64,000 nucleotides of DNA from Desulfovibrio sp. (GCF_034006445.1 NZ_JAVESS010000001.1:124001-188000); one strand, 5' to 3'; counted from the stretch's first letter, positions 8,732 to 18,505 are shown. Program-made: numbers and translations. The notes: a model not told the origin generated them from the sequence alone.

Positions 8732-9154
8732 ATGCCTATCAAGAAAGGCGACACGGTGCGCGCGCACTATACGGGAACCCTGGAAGACGGCACAGTGTTT
8801 GACTCTTCGCGCGAGCGCGACCCCCTGGAATTCGTCATGGGCAAAGGCATGCTCATTCCCGGCTTTGAGACTGCCGTGGAAGGACGCGAAGCCGGTGAAA
8901 CCGTCACCGTGACCATCGCCCCGGCCGAAGCCTATGGCGAAGCCGACCCGGAACTGGTGTTCACCGTGGCCCGCGCCCAGGTGCCGGATCACATCCCCCT
9001 CAATGTGGGCGTGCCCCTGCAGCTGTCCAATGAACAGGGCCAGATGGATGTGACCATTACTGAAGTGACCGCTGATGAAGTGACCCTTGACGCCAACCAT
9101 CCTTTGGCGGGCAAGGCCCTCACGTTTGAAATCGAGATTGTCGGCGTCAACTAG
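8732..9154 (+). CDS. FKBP-type peptidyl-prolyl cis-trans isomerase (SlyD-like)
   Basis: A 140-residue chaperone/isomerase. The FKBP half-domain begins VRAHYTGTLEDGTVFDSS at residues 9-26, the inserted IF (insert-in-flap) domain runs from about 68 to 118, and the FKBP fold is completed by NHPLAGKALTFEIEIVGV at the C-terminus. This is SlyD architecture without a histidine-rich metal-binding tail. It should speed proline isomerisation and protect nascent proteins in the cytoplasm. The frame is open further upstream, but ATG 8732 is the right start: it follows a TTGGAG ribosome site and begins exactly at the conserved N-terminus MPIKKGDTV. It is divergent from lysA. Confidence 0.92.
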   Translation: MPIKKGDTVRAHYTGTLEDGTVFDSSRERDPLEFVMGKGMLIPGFETAVEGREAGETVTVTIAPAEAYGEADPELVFTVARAQVPDHIPLNVGVPLQLSNEQGQMDVTITEVTADEVTLDANHPLAGKALTFEIEIVGVN

Positions 9155-9164
9155 ATCAGGCATG

Positions 9165-9196
9165 AGGCCGGTGGGCGACAGTCTGCCGGCCTTTTT
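9165..9196 (+). terminator. Intrinsic terminator after the FKBP gene
   Basis: Stem AGGCCGG (9165-9171) with CCGGCCT (9186-9192) followed by a run of five T, eleven bases after the FKBP stop codon. Confidence 0.7.
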
Positions 9197-9309
9197 CAAG
9201 GCATTGCGCCATGTGGCTGTCCGGATTCTTTGCGGCCCGGCCCGTCGGCGGAAGAGTTTCAGAACGATTTTTTTTGGTGCGTCAGCCCCTTTTCGACGCG
9301 AGGTTGTAT

Positions 9310-11502
9310 ATGAGCAGCAAAACCGCCAGACACAATGCCATTCAGGCCATTACCACCTACAAGCCTGAAGCGGCCCCTCTCAATTTCGCCGATACCAGGC
9401 CCACAGACATTTTTGGCTGCAACGTTTTCAATGACCGCGTCATGCGCGAGCGCCTGCCCAAGAGCGTGTACCGCTCCCTGCGCAAGACCATCGAGTTCGG
9501 CCAGCGCATGGACCCCTCCATCGCCGACACCGTGGCCGCAGTCATGAAGGATTGGGCCATTGAAAAAGGGGCCACTCACTTTACCCATATTTTCTACCCG
9601 CTTACCGGGCAGACTGCTGAAAAGCACGACAGCTTTCTCATGCCCGACGGCTCCGGCGGCGTGATTGCCGAATTTTCCGGCTCCATGCTCATTCGCGGCG
9701 AACCCGACGCCTCTTCCTTTCCGTCCGGCGGCCTGCGCTCGACGTTCGAAGCGCGTGGTTACACGGCATGGGATGTGACCAGCCCCGCCTATATTATGGA
9801 AAACCCCAACGGCACCTTTTTGTGCATCCCCACCATGTTCCTTTCGTGGACGGGCGTGGCTCTGGACAAAAAAACGCCGCTGCTGCGCTCCAGTCAGGCG
9901 CTCAATCGCGAAGCCAAGCGCGTGCTGCGCCTGTTCGGGCAGGAAACGGAACTGCCGGTGGTGGCGTATGCCGGGCTTGAGCAGGAATATTTCGCCATTG
10001 ATCACAACTTCAATTTTGCCCGGCCCGACATACAGATAGCCGGTCGCACCCTTTTTGGAGCGCGTCCGGCCAAGGGGCAGGAATTCAGCGACCAGTATTT
10101 TGGCGTCATTCCCCAGCGGGTGCTTTCCTATATGATGGAAGTGGAGCGCGAGCTGTACAAGCTGGGCGTGCCCGTGCGCTGCCGCCACAATGAAGTGGCC
10201 CCCAGCCAGTATGAAATAGCGCCCCTCTATGAGGTCAGCAATCTGGCCGTGGACCACAACCACATCATCATGTCCACCCTGCGTAACGTGGCCAAGCGCT
10301 ACGGGCTCAAGTGCCTGCTGCACGAAAAGCCCTTTGCCGGGGTCAACGGTTCGGGCAAGCATGTGAACTATTCCATCGGCAACGCGGATCTCGGCTCGCT
10401 CTTTGATCCCGGTGAAACGCCGCACGCCAACGCCAAGTTTCTGGTGTTCTGCGCGGCCATGATCCGTGGCGTGCACAAGTTCGGCGGCCTGTTGCGCGCC
10501 ACTGTGGCCAGCGCCAGCAATGACCACCGCCTGGGCGCCAATGAGGCCCCCCCGGCCATCATGTCCATCTTCCTCGGCGACATGCTCACCGAAGTGTTTG
10601 AGGCTTTTCGCGCCGGGCGCATCGACGATGCCGCCAACGGCAAAAAGCGCGGGGCGCTCAACATCGGCGTGGACACCCTGCCTCCGCTGCCCGCCGACCC
10701 CGGCGACCGCAACCGCACAAGCCCCGTGGCCTTTACCGGCAACCGTTTCGAGTTCCGCGCCCTTGGATCCAGCCAGTCTGCGGCGGGTTCCATCACGGCG
10801 CTCAACGTCATCATGACGGATTCTCTGGGCTTTGCCGCCGACTGGCTTGAAAAGGAAATGGGTGAGGGCAGAAGCTTCACCGAAGCTCTGGAGTCCTTCA
10901 TCAGCCATGTCATTGAGGAGCACAGCGCCGTTATTTTCAACGGCGACGGATACTCCGAAATCTGGCACAAAGAGGCTGTCCGGCGTGGGCTGCCCAACCT
11001 GCGCACCGCCCCTGAAGCGCTGCCCGTGCTTGTCAGCCCCGAAGTGGTGGAAGTGTATGAAAAGGCTGGCGTGCTCAACAAGTCGGAACTGCGGGCGCGG
11101 CAGGACATCTATGTGGAGCAGTACTGCAAGACCGTGCGCACAGAGGCCAACCTGATTATCCGCATGGCCCGCACAATCATATTCCCCGCCGCCATGCGCT
11201 ATCAGGGCGAGCTTGCGAGCACCGCCGCCAGTATGCGGTCTCTGGGACTGGAAGCCAAAACCATTACCCTTGAAGAGGTGACCGAGCAGCTTCGCCAGAT
11301 GCAGGCCGCCATCGCTGCGCTTGAGAACGTGGTGGCCGAGGCTGACGCCCTGGGCGTGGGCCTTGATGCCGCCCGCCACTATTGCAGCGAAGTGCTGCCG
11401 CACATGGCCAGGGTTCGGAAGCATGCGGACATGCTGGAAACCCGCGTGGCGGACGATCTGTGGGCCCTGCCCAATTATCAGGAAATCCTGTTCGGAAAGT
11501 AG
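9310..11502 (+). CDS. glnN: Glutamine synthetase type III
   Basis: ATP-dependent synthesis of glutamine from glutamate and ammonia. At 730 residues it matches the long GSIII class, not the 470-residue GSI. Landmarks are the N-terminal GSIII domain ([17 protein letters not shown] near 37), the metal-site region [10 protein letters not shown] near 222, [18 protein letters not shown] near 295-312, the ATP/glutamate loop [10 protein letters not shown] near 349, and a long helical C-terminal extension from about 600. The frame stays open to 9211, but ATG 9310 has a GCGAGG site and begins the conserved region. No second glutamine synthetase or PII gene is adjacent. Monocistronic between FKBP and the trp operon. 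Confidence 0.92.
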   Translation: MSSKTARHNAIQAITTYKPEAAPLNFADTRPTDIFGCNVFNDRVMRERLPKSVYRSLRKTIEFGQRMDPSIADTVAAVMKDWAIEKGATHFTHIFYPLTGQTAEKHDSFLMPDGSGGVIAEFSGSMLIRGEPDASSFPSGGLRSTFEARGYTAWDVTSPAYIMENPNGTFLCIPTMFLSWTGVALDKKTPLLRSSQALNREAKRVLRLFGQETELPVVAYAGLEQEYFAIDHNFNFARPDIQIAGRTLFGARPAKGQEFSDQYFGVIPQRVLSYMMEVERELYKLGVPVRCRHNEVAPSQYEIAPLYEVSNLAVDHNHIIMSTLRNVAKRYGLKCLLHEKPFAGVNGSGKHVNYSIGNADLGSLFDPGETPHANAKFLVFCAAMIRGVHKFGGLLRATVASASNDHRLGANEAPPAIMSIFLGDMLTEVFEAFRAGRIDDAANGKKRGALNIGVDTLPPLPADPGDRNRTSPVAFTGNRFEFRALGSSQSAAGSITALNVIMTDSLGFAADWLEKEMGEGRSFTEALESFISHVIEEHSAVIFNGDGYSEIWHKEAVRRGLPNLRTAPEALPVLVSPEVVEVYEKAGVLNKSELRARQDIYVEQYCKTVRTEANLIIRMARTIIFPAAMRYQGELASTAASMRSLGLEAKTITLEEVTEQLRQMQAAIAALENVVAEADALGVGLDAARHYCSEVLPHMARVRKHADMLETRVADDLWALPNYQEILFGK

Positions 11503-11564
11503 GCGTTTTGTGGGCGGCATTGAACCCGCCTGTGGTTTTTGCGCATAAAAGCGGCATGTTTCTG

Positions 11565-11593
11565 TTGACAGCAGGCGGGGACATGTGTAGGAT
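11565..11593 (+). promoter_or_regulatory. Promoter of the trp operon
   Basis: A perfect -35 TTGACA (11565-11570), 17-bp spacer and -10 TAGGAT (11588-11593). Transcription would start near 11600, about 25 nt before the leader-peptide start codon. No clear TrpR operator was seen, so attenuation may be the main control. Confidence 0.75.
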
Positions 11594-11624
11594 CACACAA
11601 AAGTAAAAGGACTCAGGTATTCGC

Positions 11625-11714
11625 ATGAACTCATTCCCCAACACCATTTCTTGCAGCCTTCAGGGCTGGTGGTGGCGCAATCAACTGCGTGGGGGAGACG
11701 TGCGGGCTAAATAG
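11625..11714 (+). CDS. trpL: trp operon leader peptide
   Basis: A 29-residue peptide whose residues 15-17 are three consecutive tryptophans (TGG TGG TGG, 11667-11675). It has an AAAGGA ribosome site upstream (11606-11611), about 13 nt before ATG 11625, and stops with TAG at 11712. Ribosome stalling at the Trp codons when charged tRNA-Trp is scarce would free the antiterminator segment just downstream. It lies between a strong promoter and an intrinsic terminator, 267 nt ahead of trpE. Too short for ordinary gene callers. Sequence-based assignment by the Trp codons, RNA structures and context. Confidence 0.9.
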   Translation: MNSFPNTISCSLQGWWWRNQLRGGDVRAK

Positions 11715-11778
11715 TTCCGATACGTTGGCATAGCTGTATTCAGGCGCCGTCTCCCCACAGGAGACGGCGCTTTTTTTT
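11691..11778 (+). promoter_or_regulatory. trp transcription attenuator (antiterminator and terminator)
   Basis: Terminator: an 11-bp GC-rich stem (11744-11754 with 11760-11770, 5-nt loop) followed by eight T (11771-11778). Antiterminator: GGGGAGACG at 11692-11700, inside the leader-peptide frame just after the Trp codons, is complementary to CGTCTCCCC at 11748-11756, the left arm of the terminator. The two foldings exclude each other. A ribosome stalled on the Trp codons leaves 11692-11700 free, while one reaching the stop codon at 11712 covers it. Confidence 0.88.
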
Positions 11779-11785
11779 GTATGTT

Positions 11786-11962
11786 GAGGAAATACTGATT
11801 TATTCGCGTTTGGCGTTGTTGCTTCGCCTTTTTTGAGGGGGGGCAGGACGAAGAGTCCAGCCCCCCCTCAAAAAAGGCTCGCGCCTAGCCAAGCACGAAA
11901 ACTCAGCATTTCCAGGTATTGCTTACAAGATTATGGGAGCCATTTGATCAGCGGTTCCCTAA
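11786..11962. mobile_element. Structured repeat, family B, copy 1, in the trp leader
   Basis: About 175 bp between the trp attenuator and trpE. It shares with the other family B copies the ends GAGGAAATACTGATTTATTC and GATCAGCGGTTCCCTA. Its centre is a perfect 18-bp hairpin (11826-11843 with 11861-11878) whose 17-nt loop contains a further GGAC/GTCC stem. No coding capacity. The transcript must pass through this structure before trpE. Confidence 0.75.
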
Positions 11963-11981
11963 AACCCAAAGGATGCGGCAG

Positions 11982-13436
11982 ATGAAAGAGAACGGTGACA
12001 AGTTGCACTCGCTTACGCTGCGCCAGTCTGCCCGCTGGTTGCCAGCGGATATGGATACGCCCATCAGCCTGTTTATGGGCATGGTGGGCGCGGGCAACGG
12101 CATTTTGCTGGAAAGCGCCGAGGTCGATGGCCGTTGGGGCCGCTACAGTATCCTTGCCTGCGATCCGGCCCTCTTTATCTTCTGCCGCGAGGGCAAGCTG
12201 GTTGTGGACGTGAAGGATCAGAGGCTGGCCTCCGTCGCAGCCTTTGAAGGACGCCCCTTTGTGGACGGACTGCGGGAACTTATGGGCAGCCTTGAAATTG
12301 CGCCGCCGGAAAACATAGCCAATCTGCCGCCCATTACCCGCGCCCTGTACGGCTACCTTGGCTTCGGCATGGCGGGGCTGTTCAATCCCACCCTGGCCAG
12401 CATCATGCCCGAGAACGAGGCCGACTGCATACTCATGCTGCCAGCGACAGTGCTGGTTTTTGACCATCTGTACAACCGTCTCTGCCAGGTGAGTCTTGGC
12501 GAGCACCGCGCCCTGCAAAGCGCCCGCCAGTCTCTGGAACCTCGCGCCGCCAGAGGCTCCGGGCCGGACATCGACCCTGACAAGGTGTGCGCAGAACCCG
12601 GCGAAGAGGGCTACAAGGACTTCGTGCGCAGGATCAAGGAGATGCTGCGCCAGGGCGAGGCCATCCAGGTGGTGCCTTCGGTGCGGTTCTCCACTCCCTT
12701 CATGGGCAATCCCTTTGAGCTTTACAGGCGTATGCGCCGTTTCAACGCCTCGCCCTACATGTTCTACATGTCATTGCCTGAACTGACGCTTTTCGGCTCT
12801 TCGCCCGAGGTTATGGTGCGCTGCACTGCGGGCTGCCTGCAGCTTTCGCCCATCGCCGGCACGCGCAAGCGCGGGGCGGACGATCTGGAAGACGCCCGCC
12901 TGGCTGCCGAGCTTCGCGATGACCCCAAGGAACGCGCGGAGCATGTCATGCTGGTGGACCTGGGACGCAACGACCTTGGCCGCGTGGCCCGCCCCGGCAC
13001 GGTGACTCTGGAGCGCTACATGGAAGTGGAGCGGTACTCCCACGTCATGCACCTCACGAGCCGGGTTTCGGCCCGTCTTGATGCCGGGTTGGACGCTCTG
13101 GACGTGCTGGCCGCCACTTTCCCGGCTGGCACGGTTTCCGGCGCGCCCAAAATCCGCGCCATGCAGATCATCCGCGAGCTTGAAGGCCGCAGCCGTGGCC
13201 CCTACGCGGGCTGCATCGGCTGGCTGGGACTCGACAAGGACAGCGTGAATCTGGATATGGGCATCACCATCCGCAGTATGTGGCTGCGCGACAACAGGCT
13301 TTTCTGGCAGGCGGGCGGAGGCATTGTCCACGACTCGGACCCGGATATGGAATGGAAAGAAGTGTGCAATAAATCAGCCATTATGCGCCTGGCCCTGCGT
13401 GCGGAGGACGAAGAAAATGTTCTTGCTCATAGATAA
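11982..13436 (+). CDS. trpE: Anthranilate synthase component I
   Basis: Chorismate to anthranilate, with ammonia supplied by the TrpG domain encoded next. The protein has 484 residues. The N-terminal feedback segment LLES is at 42-45, where tryptophan binds in the family, and the chorismate-binding C-terminal half contains SPIAGTRKRG, EHVMLVDLGRNDLGRV, FPAGTVSGAPKIRAM and the final GGGIVHDSDPDMEW. ATG 11982 was chosen because AAAGGA lies 9 nt upstream and upstream codons fall inside the family B repeat; ATG 11973 is the alternative. Its 3' end overlaps trpGD by 20 nt. Expression is governed by the leader attenuator. Confidence 0.93.
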   Translation: MKENGDKLHSLTLRQSARWLPADMDTPISLFMGMVGAGNGILLESAEVDGRWGRYSILACDPALFIFCREGKLVVDVKDQRLASVAAFEGRPFVDGLRELMGSLEIAPPENIANLPPITRALYGYLGFGMAGLFNPTLASIMPENEADCILMLPATVLVFDHLYNRLCQVSLGEHRALQSARQSLEPRAARGSGPDIDPDKVCAEPGEEGYKDFVRRIKEMLRQGEAIQVVPSVRFSTPFMGNPFELYRRMRRFNASPYMFYMSLPELTLFGSSPEVMVRCTAGCLQLSPIAGTRKRGADDLEDARLAAELRDDPKERAEHVMLVDLGRNDLGRVARPGTVTLERYMEVERYSHVMHLTSRVSARLDAGLDALDVLAATFPAGTVSGAPKIRAMQIIRELEGRSRGPYAGCIGWLGLDKDSVNLDMGITIRSMWLRDNRLFWQAGGGIVHDSDPDMEWKEVCNKSAIMRLALRAEDEENVLAHR

Positions 13437-15009
13437 CTACGATTCCTTCACCTACAATCTTGTGCAGGCGTTCTACGCCCTGGGACACAAGCCTGTGGTG
13501 CTGCACAATGACGACCCGGCTGTGCTGGAAATGGCCGCCAACCCGGAACTTGCCATGGTCTGCATCTCGCCGGGGCCGGGGCATCCAGCCAATGCGGGTT
13601 TTTGCCCCGAATTCCTCAAACGTCTGAGTCCCAAGATTCCCGTGCTGGGCGTGTGCCTGGGCCATCAGCTGCTCGGCCTGCACGCAGGGGCGCGGGTAGA
13701 GGTCGGCCCCTGCATCATGCACGGCAAACAGTCGGAAATCGTGCACGACGGTATGGGCCTGTTCTCGGGCCTGCCCAACCCCATGCGGGTGGGGCGCTAC
13801 CATTCGCTGGTGGTGCGGGCCGATGAGGACGCGGAAAATCCCCGTTTTACGGTGACGGCCCGCGGCCCGGAAGGCGAAGTCATGGCCCTGCGCTACAATG
13901 ACCGCCCCTGGGTTGGGGTGCAGTTCCATCCTGAATCGGTGCTCACGCCCGATGGCCTGCGGCTGCTGGGCAACTTCCCCCAGTCCGTCATGGGCGCGGG
14001 GAGCGACGCCAGCGACTTTGCGACCATTCTGGACACCCTGGCCCGTGGAGAAGACCTCAGTGCGGAGATGGCGGCAGCCGGTTTTGCCGCCCTTATGGAC
14101 GGCAAGATGAGTCCGGCTCAAGCTGGCAGTTTTCTCATCGGGCTTCGCATGAAGGGCGAAAGCGCCCTTGAGCTGGCCCACGCCACCCGCGCCGCCCTGG
14201 CCCGATCCGTGCGCGTGGACGGCATCTCCGGCACGACCATTGACGTGGTGGGTACCGGCGGCGACGGACGCAACTCTTTCAACTGCTCCACGGCCACGTC
14301 CCTCGTTCTGGCGGGGATGGGCTACAGGGTTGTGAAGCACGGCGGGCGCGCCGTTTCGTCCAAATGCGGCAGCGCCGACGCCCTGGAAGCCCTGGGCATT
14401 GCTCTGGATAACAATCCGGCCTCAGTGGCCGAAATGGTCAGGCGGCGCAATTTCGCCTTCCTGTTTGCGCCGTACTTTCACCCGTCTTTCGCCAACATCG
14501 GCCCTGTGCGCAAGGAACTCGGCGTGCGTACGCTTTTCAACATCCTCGGTCCCATGATCAACCCGGCCCGCCCCAGCCATCTGCTGATGGGGGTGGCCCG
14601 CCCGGAACTGGTAAACCTTGTGGCCGAAACCCTCCTTCAGTCGCCGCTTTACCGGGCCGCCGTGGTCTGCGGTGCTGGCAACTATGATGAAATAACGCCC
14701 ATTGGCCCTGCCCAGATGGCCGTGCTGCACGCGGGCACCATGACGCAGATGACCCTTGACCCTGCGGACTTCGGCATCGAACCCTGCACGGTGGAAGACT
14801 TGTCGGTCAACGGCAAGGATGAGGCCGTGGCAGTGCTCAAGGACATTCTGGACGGCAACGGGCCACGCGCCATGATGGACATGGTCACGCTCAATGTGGG
14901 CATGGCCATCTATCTGCTGGAAGAAAATATGGACATGGCCCTGTGCATGGCCCGTGCCCGCGAAGCCGTGAGCGGTGGTTTCGGCAGGAAGGTGCTGCAT
15001 GCTGCTTGA
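13417..15009 (+). CDS. trpGD: Fused anthranilate synthase glutamine amidotransferase / anthranilate phosphoribosyltransferase
   Basis: A bifunctional 530-residue protein. Residues 1-190 are a class I glutamine amidotransferase with the triad Cys in GVCLGHQLLG (C80) and HPE in QFHPESVLT (H171, E173); it feeds ammonia to TrpE. Residues from about 200 are TrpD, transferring phosphoribose from PRPP to anthranilate, with the PRPP loop GTGGDGRNSFN at 279-289 and HGGRAVSSKCGSAD following. Such fusions are also known in enterobacteria. The real start is ATG 13417, inside trpE, at the conserved MFLLIDNYDSFTYN; it leaves a 20-nt overlap and implies translational coupling. Confidence 0.93.
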   Translation: MFLLIDNYDSFTYNLVQAFYALGHKPVVLHNDDPAVLEMAANPELAMVCISPGPGHPANAGFCPEFLKRLSPKIPVLGVCLGHQLLGLHAGARVEVGPCIMHGKQSEIVHDGMGLFSGLPNPMRVGRYHSLVVRADEDAENPRFTVTARGPEGEVMALRYNDRPWVGVQFHPESVLTPDGLRLLGNFPQSVMGAGSDASDFATILDTLARGEDLSAEMAAAGFAALMDGKMSPAQAGSFLIGLRMKGESALELAHATRAALARSVRVDGISGTTIDVVGTGGDGRNSFNCSTATSLVLAGMGYRVVKHGGRAVSSKCGSADALEALGIALDNNPASVAEMVRRRNFAFLFAPYFHPSFANIGPVRKELGVRTLFNILGPMINPARPSHLLMGVARPELVNLVAETLLQSPLYRAAVVCGAGNYDEITPIGPAQMAVLHAGTMTQMTLDPADFGIEPCTVEDLSVNGKDEAVAVLKDILDGNGPRAMMDMVTLNVGMAIYLLEENMDMALCMARAREAVSGGFGRKVLHAA

Positions 15010-15889
15010 GCGCTTTCGCACGGCCAAACAGGCAGAGGTGGACGCCCTGCGCCTGCTGGCGGGCCAGGGCGGCATGCCCGCTCCTCTTGAGGGGCCGCGC
15101 CCGGATTTTCTGGCGGCCCTGCGCGGCGCGTCCGGTTCCCCTGTGGTCATTGAGGGCCGTCCCCTGACAGTGGTGGCGGAATACAAAAGGGCTTCGCCCT
15201 CGCGCGGCATTATCTGCGAAAGCCTTGAGGTGGAAGAGGTGGCGCGCCAGTATGCTGCAGCAGGAGCCGCCTGCCTCTCCATCCTGACGGAAGCCGCGCA
15301 TTTCCGGGGCTGCCTGGAGTATCTGGAGCGGGCGGCGGAGGCTGGCCTGTATACGGGGGCACGGCCGCCCCTGCTGCGCAAGGATTTCATCTTTGACCCC
15401 TTGCAGGTGGCTGCCACGGCGGCTACCCCGGCATCGGCCCTTCTGCTTATCGTGCGGCTTACGCCGGACGTAAACGACTTGCGGGCACTGCGTGAACAGG
15501 CTGAAAGCCACGGCATGCAGGCAGTGGTCGAGGTTTTTGACCGCGAAGACCTGCGGCTGGCGCGTGAAAGCGGGGCGCGCATCATACAGGTCAACGCCCG
15601 CGATCTGGAAACACTGAAGACAGACAGGGGCGCTGCTCTTGATCTGGCCCGCGCCTGCCCCCCGCAGGATGGCGAAACGTGGATAGCCGCCAGCGGCATC
15701 GGCAGGGGCGAACATCTGCTGGCAGCCGCGAAGGCAGGCTTCCACGCCGCCCTTGTGGGCAGTTCCCTTATGGAGGGAGCGCAGCCGGGTCGCGCGTTGT
15801 CGGGCCTGCTGGAAGAAGCGGCGAAGGGCGCGCGCCCCCTTGGTGAAAGCCGGGAAAAGCCGGGGGAGGGCAGCGGTCATGCTCATTAA
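14999..15889 (+). CDS. trpC: Indole-3-glycerol phosphate synthase
   Basis: Ring closure of CdRP to indole-3-glycerol phosphate. The 296-residue protein has a TIM-barrel with the catalytic lysines in VVAEYKRASPSRG and LLRKDFIFD, the Glu in VVEVFDREDL and the Asn-Arg pair in QVNARDLETL; the phosphate site is ASGIGRGEHL and LVGSSLM. The start ATG 14999 overlaps the trpGD stop by 11 nt. The C-terminal 25 residues are a charged, low-conservation tail. It is not fused to TrpF here, unlike in enterobacteria. Confidence 0.92.
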   Translation: MLLERFRTAKQAEVDALRLLAGQGGMPAPLEGPRPDFLAALRGASGSPVVIEGRPLTVVAEYKRASPSRGIICESLEVEEVARQYAAAGAACLSILTEAAHFRGCLEYLERAAEAGLYTGARPPLLRKDFIFDPLQVAATAATPASALLLIVRLTPDVNDLRALREQAESHGMQAVVEVFDREDLRLARESGARIIQVNARDLETLKTDRGAALDLARACPPQDGETWIAASGIGRGEHLLAAAKAGFHAALVGSSLMEGAQPGRALSGLLEEAAKGARPLGESREKPGEGSGHAH

Positions 15890-16514
15890 GGTCTGCGGTC
15901 TCACCCGCCAGCAGGATCTTGATATGGCGTCCTCACTGGGAGCGGGCATGTGCGGCTTCATCTTTCACGCCCCAAGCCCGAGGAACGTGACCCCGGCCCA
16001 CGTGGCATCCCTTGAAAGCGGAACAATGCTGCGTGTGGGTGTTTTTGTGAACCAGAACGCGGACGAGATATGCCGCATAATGGCTGAGGCGCGGCTGGAC
16101 ATGGCCCAGCTGCACGGTAGACAGGACAAGGACTGCGCCATGGCCGTGGGGGTGCAAAGGGTCATACGGGTCATCTGGCCCGGCCGTTATTGTCACAGGG
16201 CGTTGCTCTATAATGAACTGCAAAAACATGCCGGGGCCTGCGCCTGCTATCTGCTTGACGCCGGCCTCACTGGGGGCGGCAGTGGAACCCGCCTGGACTG
16301 GCAGGATCTGAGCCATCTGCCTGCCCCGCATCCCTGGCTGTTGGCAGGGGGCTTAAGTGCGGATACTGTGGAACAGGCCCTACGTCTCTGCTCACCTGAC
16401 GGCATTGATTTGAATTCTGGCGTTGAAGATGCGCCTGGCCTGAAAAATGCGCAAAAGCTGGCAGCCGCTCTCGGGGTTGCCTCCAAACAGAAAGGCAATG
16501 GGTATTTGTCATGA
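15879..16514 (+). CDS. trpF: Phosphoribosylanthranilate isomerase
   Basis: Amadori rearrangement of PRA to CdRP. The 211-residue TIM barrel begins [12 protein letters not shown] with the catalytic Cys (residue 5), continues [12 protein letters not shown] and VGVFVNQ, has AQLHGRQD at about 78, and the catalytic Asp in [18 protein letters not shown]. The barrel ends [12 protein letters not shown] and [19 protein letters not shown] 15879 overlaps the trpC end by 11 nt, and its own stop overlaps trpB in an ATGA arrangement. Confidence 0.92.
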   Translation: MLIKVCGLTRQQDLDMASSLGAGMCGFIFHAPSPRNVTPAHVASLESGTMLRVGVFVNQNADEICRIMAEARLDMAQLHGRQDKDCAMAVGVQRVIRVIWPGRYCHRALLYNELQKHAGACACYLLDAGLTGGGSGTRLDWQDLSHLPAPHPWLLAGGLSADTVEQALRLCSPDGIDLNSGVEDAPGLKNAQKLAAALGVASKQKGNGYLS

Positions 16515-17701
16515 AAAACAGATATTTTGGCGAGTTCGGCGGTTGCTTTGTGCCTGAGCTGCTCATGCCGCCGCTTATGGAAGTGGAAGCGGCCATGCAC
16601 AGCATCTATCCCACAGAGGCCTTTCAGGCCGAGTTGCAGGATTTGCTGCACAATTATGCCGGACGTGAAACCCCTCTGACCCATTGTCCCACGCTGTCGC
16701 GTGAACTGGGCTTCGATCTCTGGCTCAAGCGGGAAGATCTGCTGCACACGGGCGCGCACAAGGTGAACAATACGCTGGGCCAGGCGCTGCTTGCCAAGCA
16801 TATGGGCAAGACGGCCCTTGTGGCCGAAACCGGCGCAGGGCAGCACGGCGTGGCCACGGCCGCCGCCGCCGCCCGTCTGGGGCTGGAATGCACGGTCTAT
16901 ATGGGCGCTGAAGACGTGGAGCGCCAGTCCCCCAACGTCATGCGCATGAAGCTTCTGGGCGCTACCGTCAACCCTGTTGAAAGCGGTACCCGCACCCTCA
17001 AGGACGCCATTAACGAAGCCCTGCGCGCGTGGATCAGCAGCCAGGAAACCACTCACTATTGTTTCGGCACGGCTGCCGGGCCGCATCCCTTCCCCCTGCT
17101 GGTGCGCGAACTGCAAAGCGTCATTGGCCGCGAAACCCGCGCCCAGATGCTTGAAAAAACCGGCAAGCTGCCAGACGCCGTGGTGGCCTGCGTTGGCGGC
17201 GGCTCCAATGCCATAGGCATGTTCCATCCCTTCCTTGAGGATGCGAGCGTGCGCATTATAGGCGTGGAGGCGGCAGGCACCGGCGAGCCGGGCTGCTTCA
17301 ACTCCGCTCCCCTTAACCTGGGCACGCCTGGCGTGCTGCACGGCGCGTACAGCATGCTTTTGCAGAATAACGACGGCCAGGTGGAGCCTTCGCATTCCAT
17401 TTCCGCCGGTCTGGACTATCCCGGCGTGGGCCCCGAGCATTCCTGGCTGCACAAGACCGGCCGCGCGCAGTACGGCATGGTCAAGGACGCCAACGCCCTG
17501 ACCGCGTTCCAGCGCCTGTGCCACGCCGAGGGCATCCTGCCCGCTCTGGAGTCGTCCCATGCGCTGGCATGGGTGCTTGACCATCCGCAGGAATTCAAGC
17601 CGGGGCAGCAGGTGGTGATCAATCTTTCAGGCCGGGGAGACAAAGACCTTGGCATCATCAACAAGGCCCTGGGTTTTGCCCAGGGGCAGGGCGAGGTGTA
17701 G
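16511..17701 (+). CDS. trpB: Tryptophan synthase beta chain
   Basis: PLP enzyme condensing indole with serine. The 396-residue protein carries the Schiff-base lysine in [13 protein letters not shown] (K84), the phosphate-binding glycine loop [13 protein letters not shown] near 233, and the TrpB1 signature [12 protein letters not shown] near 108. It pairs with TrpA encoded 2 nt downstream, to which indole is channelled. Start ATG overlaps the trpF stop by 4 nt. Confidence 0.94.
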   Translation: MKNRYFGEFGGCFVPELLMPPLMEVEAAMHSIYPTEAFQAELQDLLHNYAGRETPLTHCPTLSRELGFDLWLKREDLLHTGAHKVNNTLGQALLAKHMGKTALVAETGAGQHGVATAAAAARLGLECTVYMGAEDVERQSPNVMRMKLLGATVNPVESGTRTLKDAINEALRAWISSQETTHYCFGTAAGPHPFPLLVRELQSVIGRETRAQMLEKTGKLPDAVVACVGGGSNAIGMFHPFLEDASVRIIGVEAAGTGEPGCFNSAPLNLGTPGVLHGAYSMLLQNNDGQVEPSHSISAGLDYPGVGPEHSWLHKTGRAQYGMVKDANALTAFQRLCHAEGILPALESSHALAWVLDHPQEFKPGQQVVINLSGRGDKDLGIINKALGFAQGQGEV

Positions 17702-17703
17702 TC

Positions 17704-18471
17704 ATGAACCTGCTTGAAGAAAAAATTCGTAAGGCCACTGCCGCAGGACGTCCGGCTCTGATTCCCTTTCTTACCGCCGGTTTCCCCAATCAGACGGACT
17801 TTTGGCCCACATTGATGGAACTGGATGAAAACGGCGCGGACATCATTGAAATCGGCGTGCCTTTTTCCGACCCGGTGGCCGACGGTCCCGTGGTTGAAGA
17901 AGCCTCACGCCGCGCCCTGAGCGACGGCGTAAACCTGCGCGGCATCCTGATGGATCTCATACAGCGCAAGGGCCTCATTCAGGCTGGCGTGGTGCTGATG
18001 GGCTACCTTAATCCCTTCTTGCAGTACGGCTATGAAAAGCTGGCGCATGACGCGGCCAGGGGCGGCGTTCACGGATTTATCGTGCCGGACTTGCCCCATG
18101 AGGAGGCAGAGCCGCTGCGCAGCGCCCTGAAAAAAGAGGGCATAGCGCTTATCCCCCTGGTTGGCCCCAACACCAGCGCCGAACGCATGGCTTTGTATGC
18201 GGCCGATGGCGAGGGCTATGTCTATGTGGTCTCGGTTATGGGCATTACCGGCGAACGCGGCAATGTGGCCCCCAAGGTTGCGGAAACCATGCGCCGGGCG
18301 CGCTCTGTCTTCAAGCTGCCCCTTGCCCTGGGCTTCGGCCTGCGCGAACCGGCACAGCTGGAAGATTTGCCGGCCGATGCCCGGCCCGATGCCGTGGTGT
18401 TTGGCAGCGCCTTGCTCAAGCACCTTGACGAAGGCAAGAGCGCCGAAGAGTTCATGGCCCGCTGGAAATAA
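17704..18471 (+). CDS. trpA: Tryptophan synthase alpha chain
   Basis: Cleaves indole-3-glycerol phosphate to indole and glyceraldehyde 3-phosphate. The 255-residue protein has the catalytic Glu in IIEIGVPFSDP (E49) and Asp in PVADGPVV (D60), matching the usual numbering, and the phosphate site near VFGSALLKHL. It is the last gene of the trp operon, only 2 nt after trpB. Downstream come a family D repeat and a terminator-like structure. Confidence 0.94.
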   Translation: MNLLEEKIRKATAAGRPALIPFLTAGFPNQTDFWPTLMELDENGADIIEIGVPFSDPVADGPVVEEASRRALSDGVNLRGILMDLIQRKGLIQAGVVLMGYLNPFLQYGYEKLAHDAARGGVHGFIVPDLPHEEAEPLRSALKKEGIALIPLVGPNTSAERMALYAADGEGYVYVVSVMGITGERGNVAPKVAETMRRARSVFKLPLALGFGLREPAQLEDLPADARPDAVVFGSALLKHLDEGKSAEEFMARWK

Positions 18472-18505
18472 CATGCGGCTTATGGATAGAGCGATTACGC
18501 TGTGA

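Noticed and set aside
9259-11520. Long 753-codon frame on the minus strand opposite the glutamine synthetase
   Set aside because: It is antisense to a clear glnN gene; its translation is His/Gly/Ala-rich without family motifs, as expected for the complement of GC-rich codons.
11625-11778. Possible T-box or other riboswitch upstream of trpE
   Set aside because: The leader has a clear Trp-codon peptide and antiterminator/terminator; the T-box stem I and UGGN T-box sequence were not seen.
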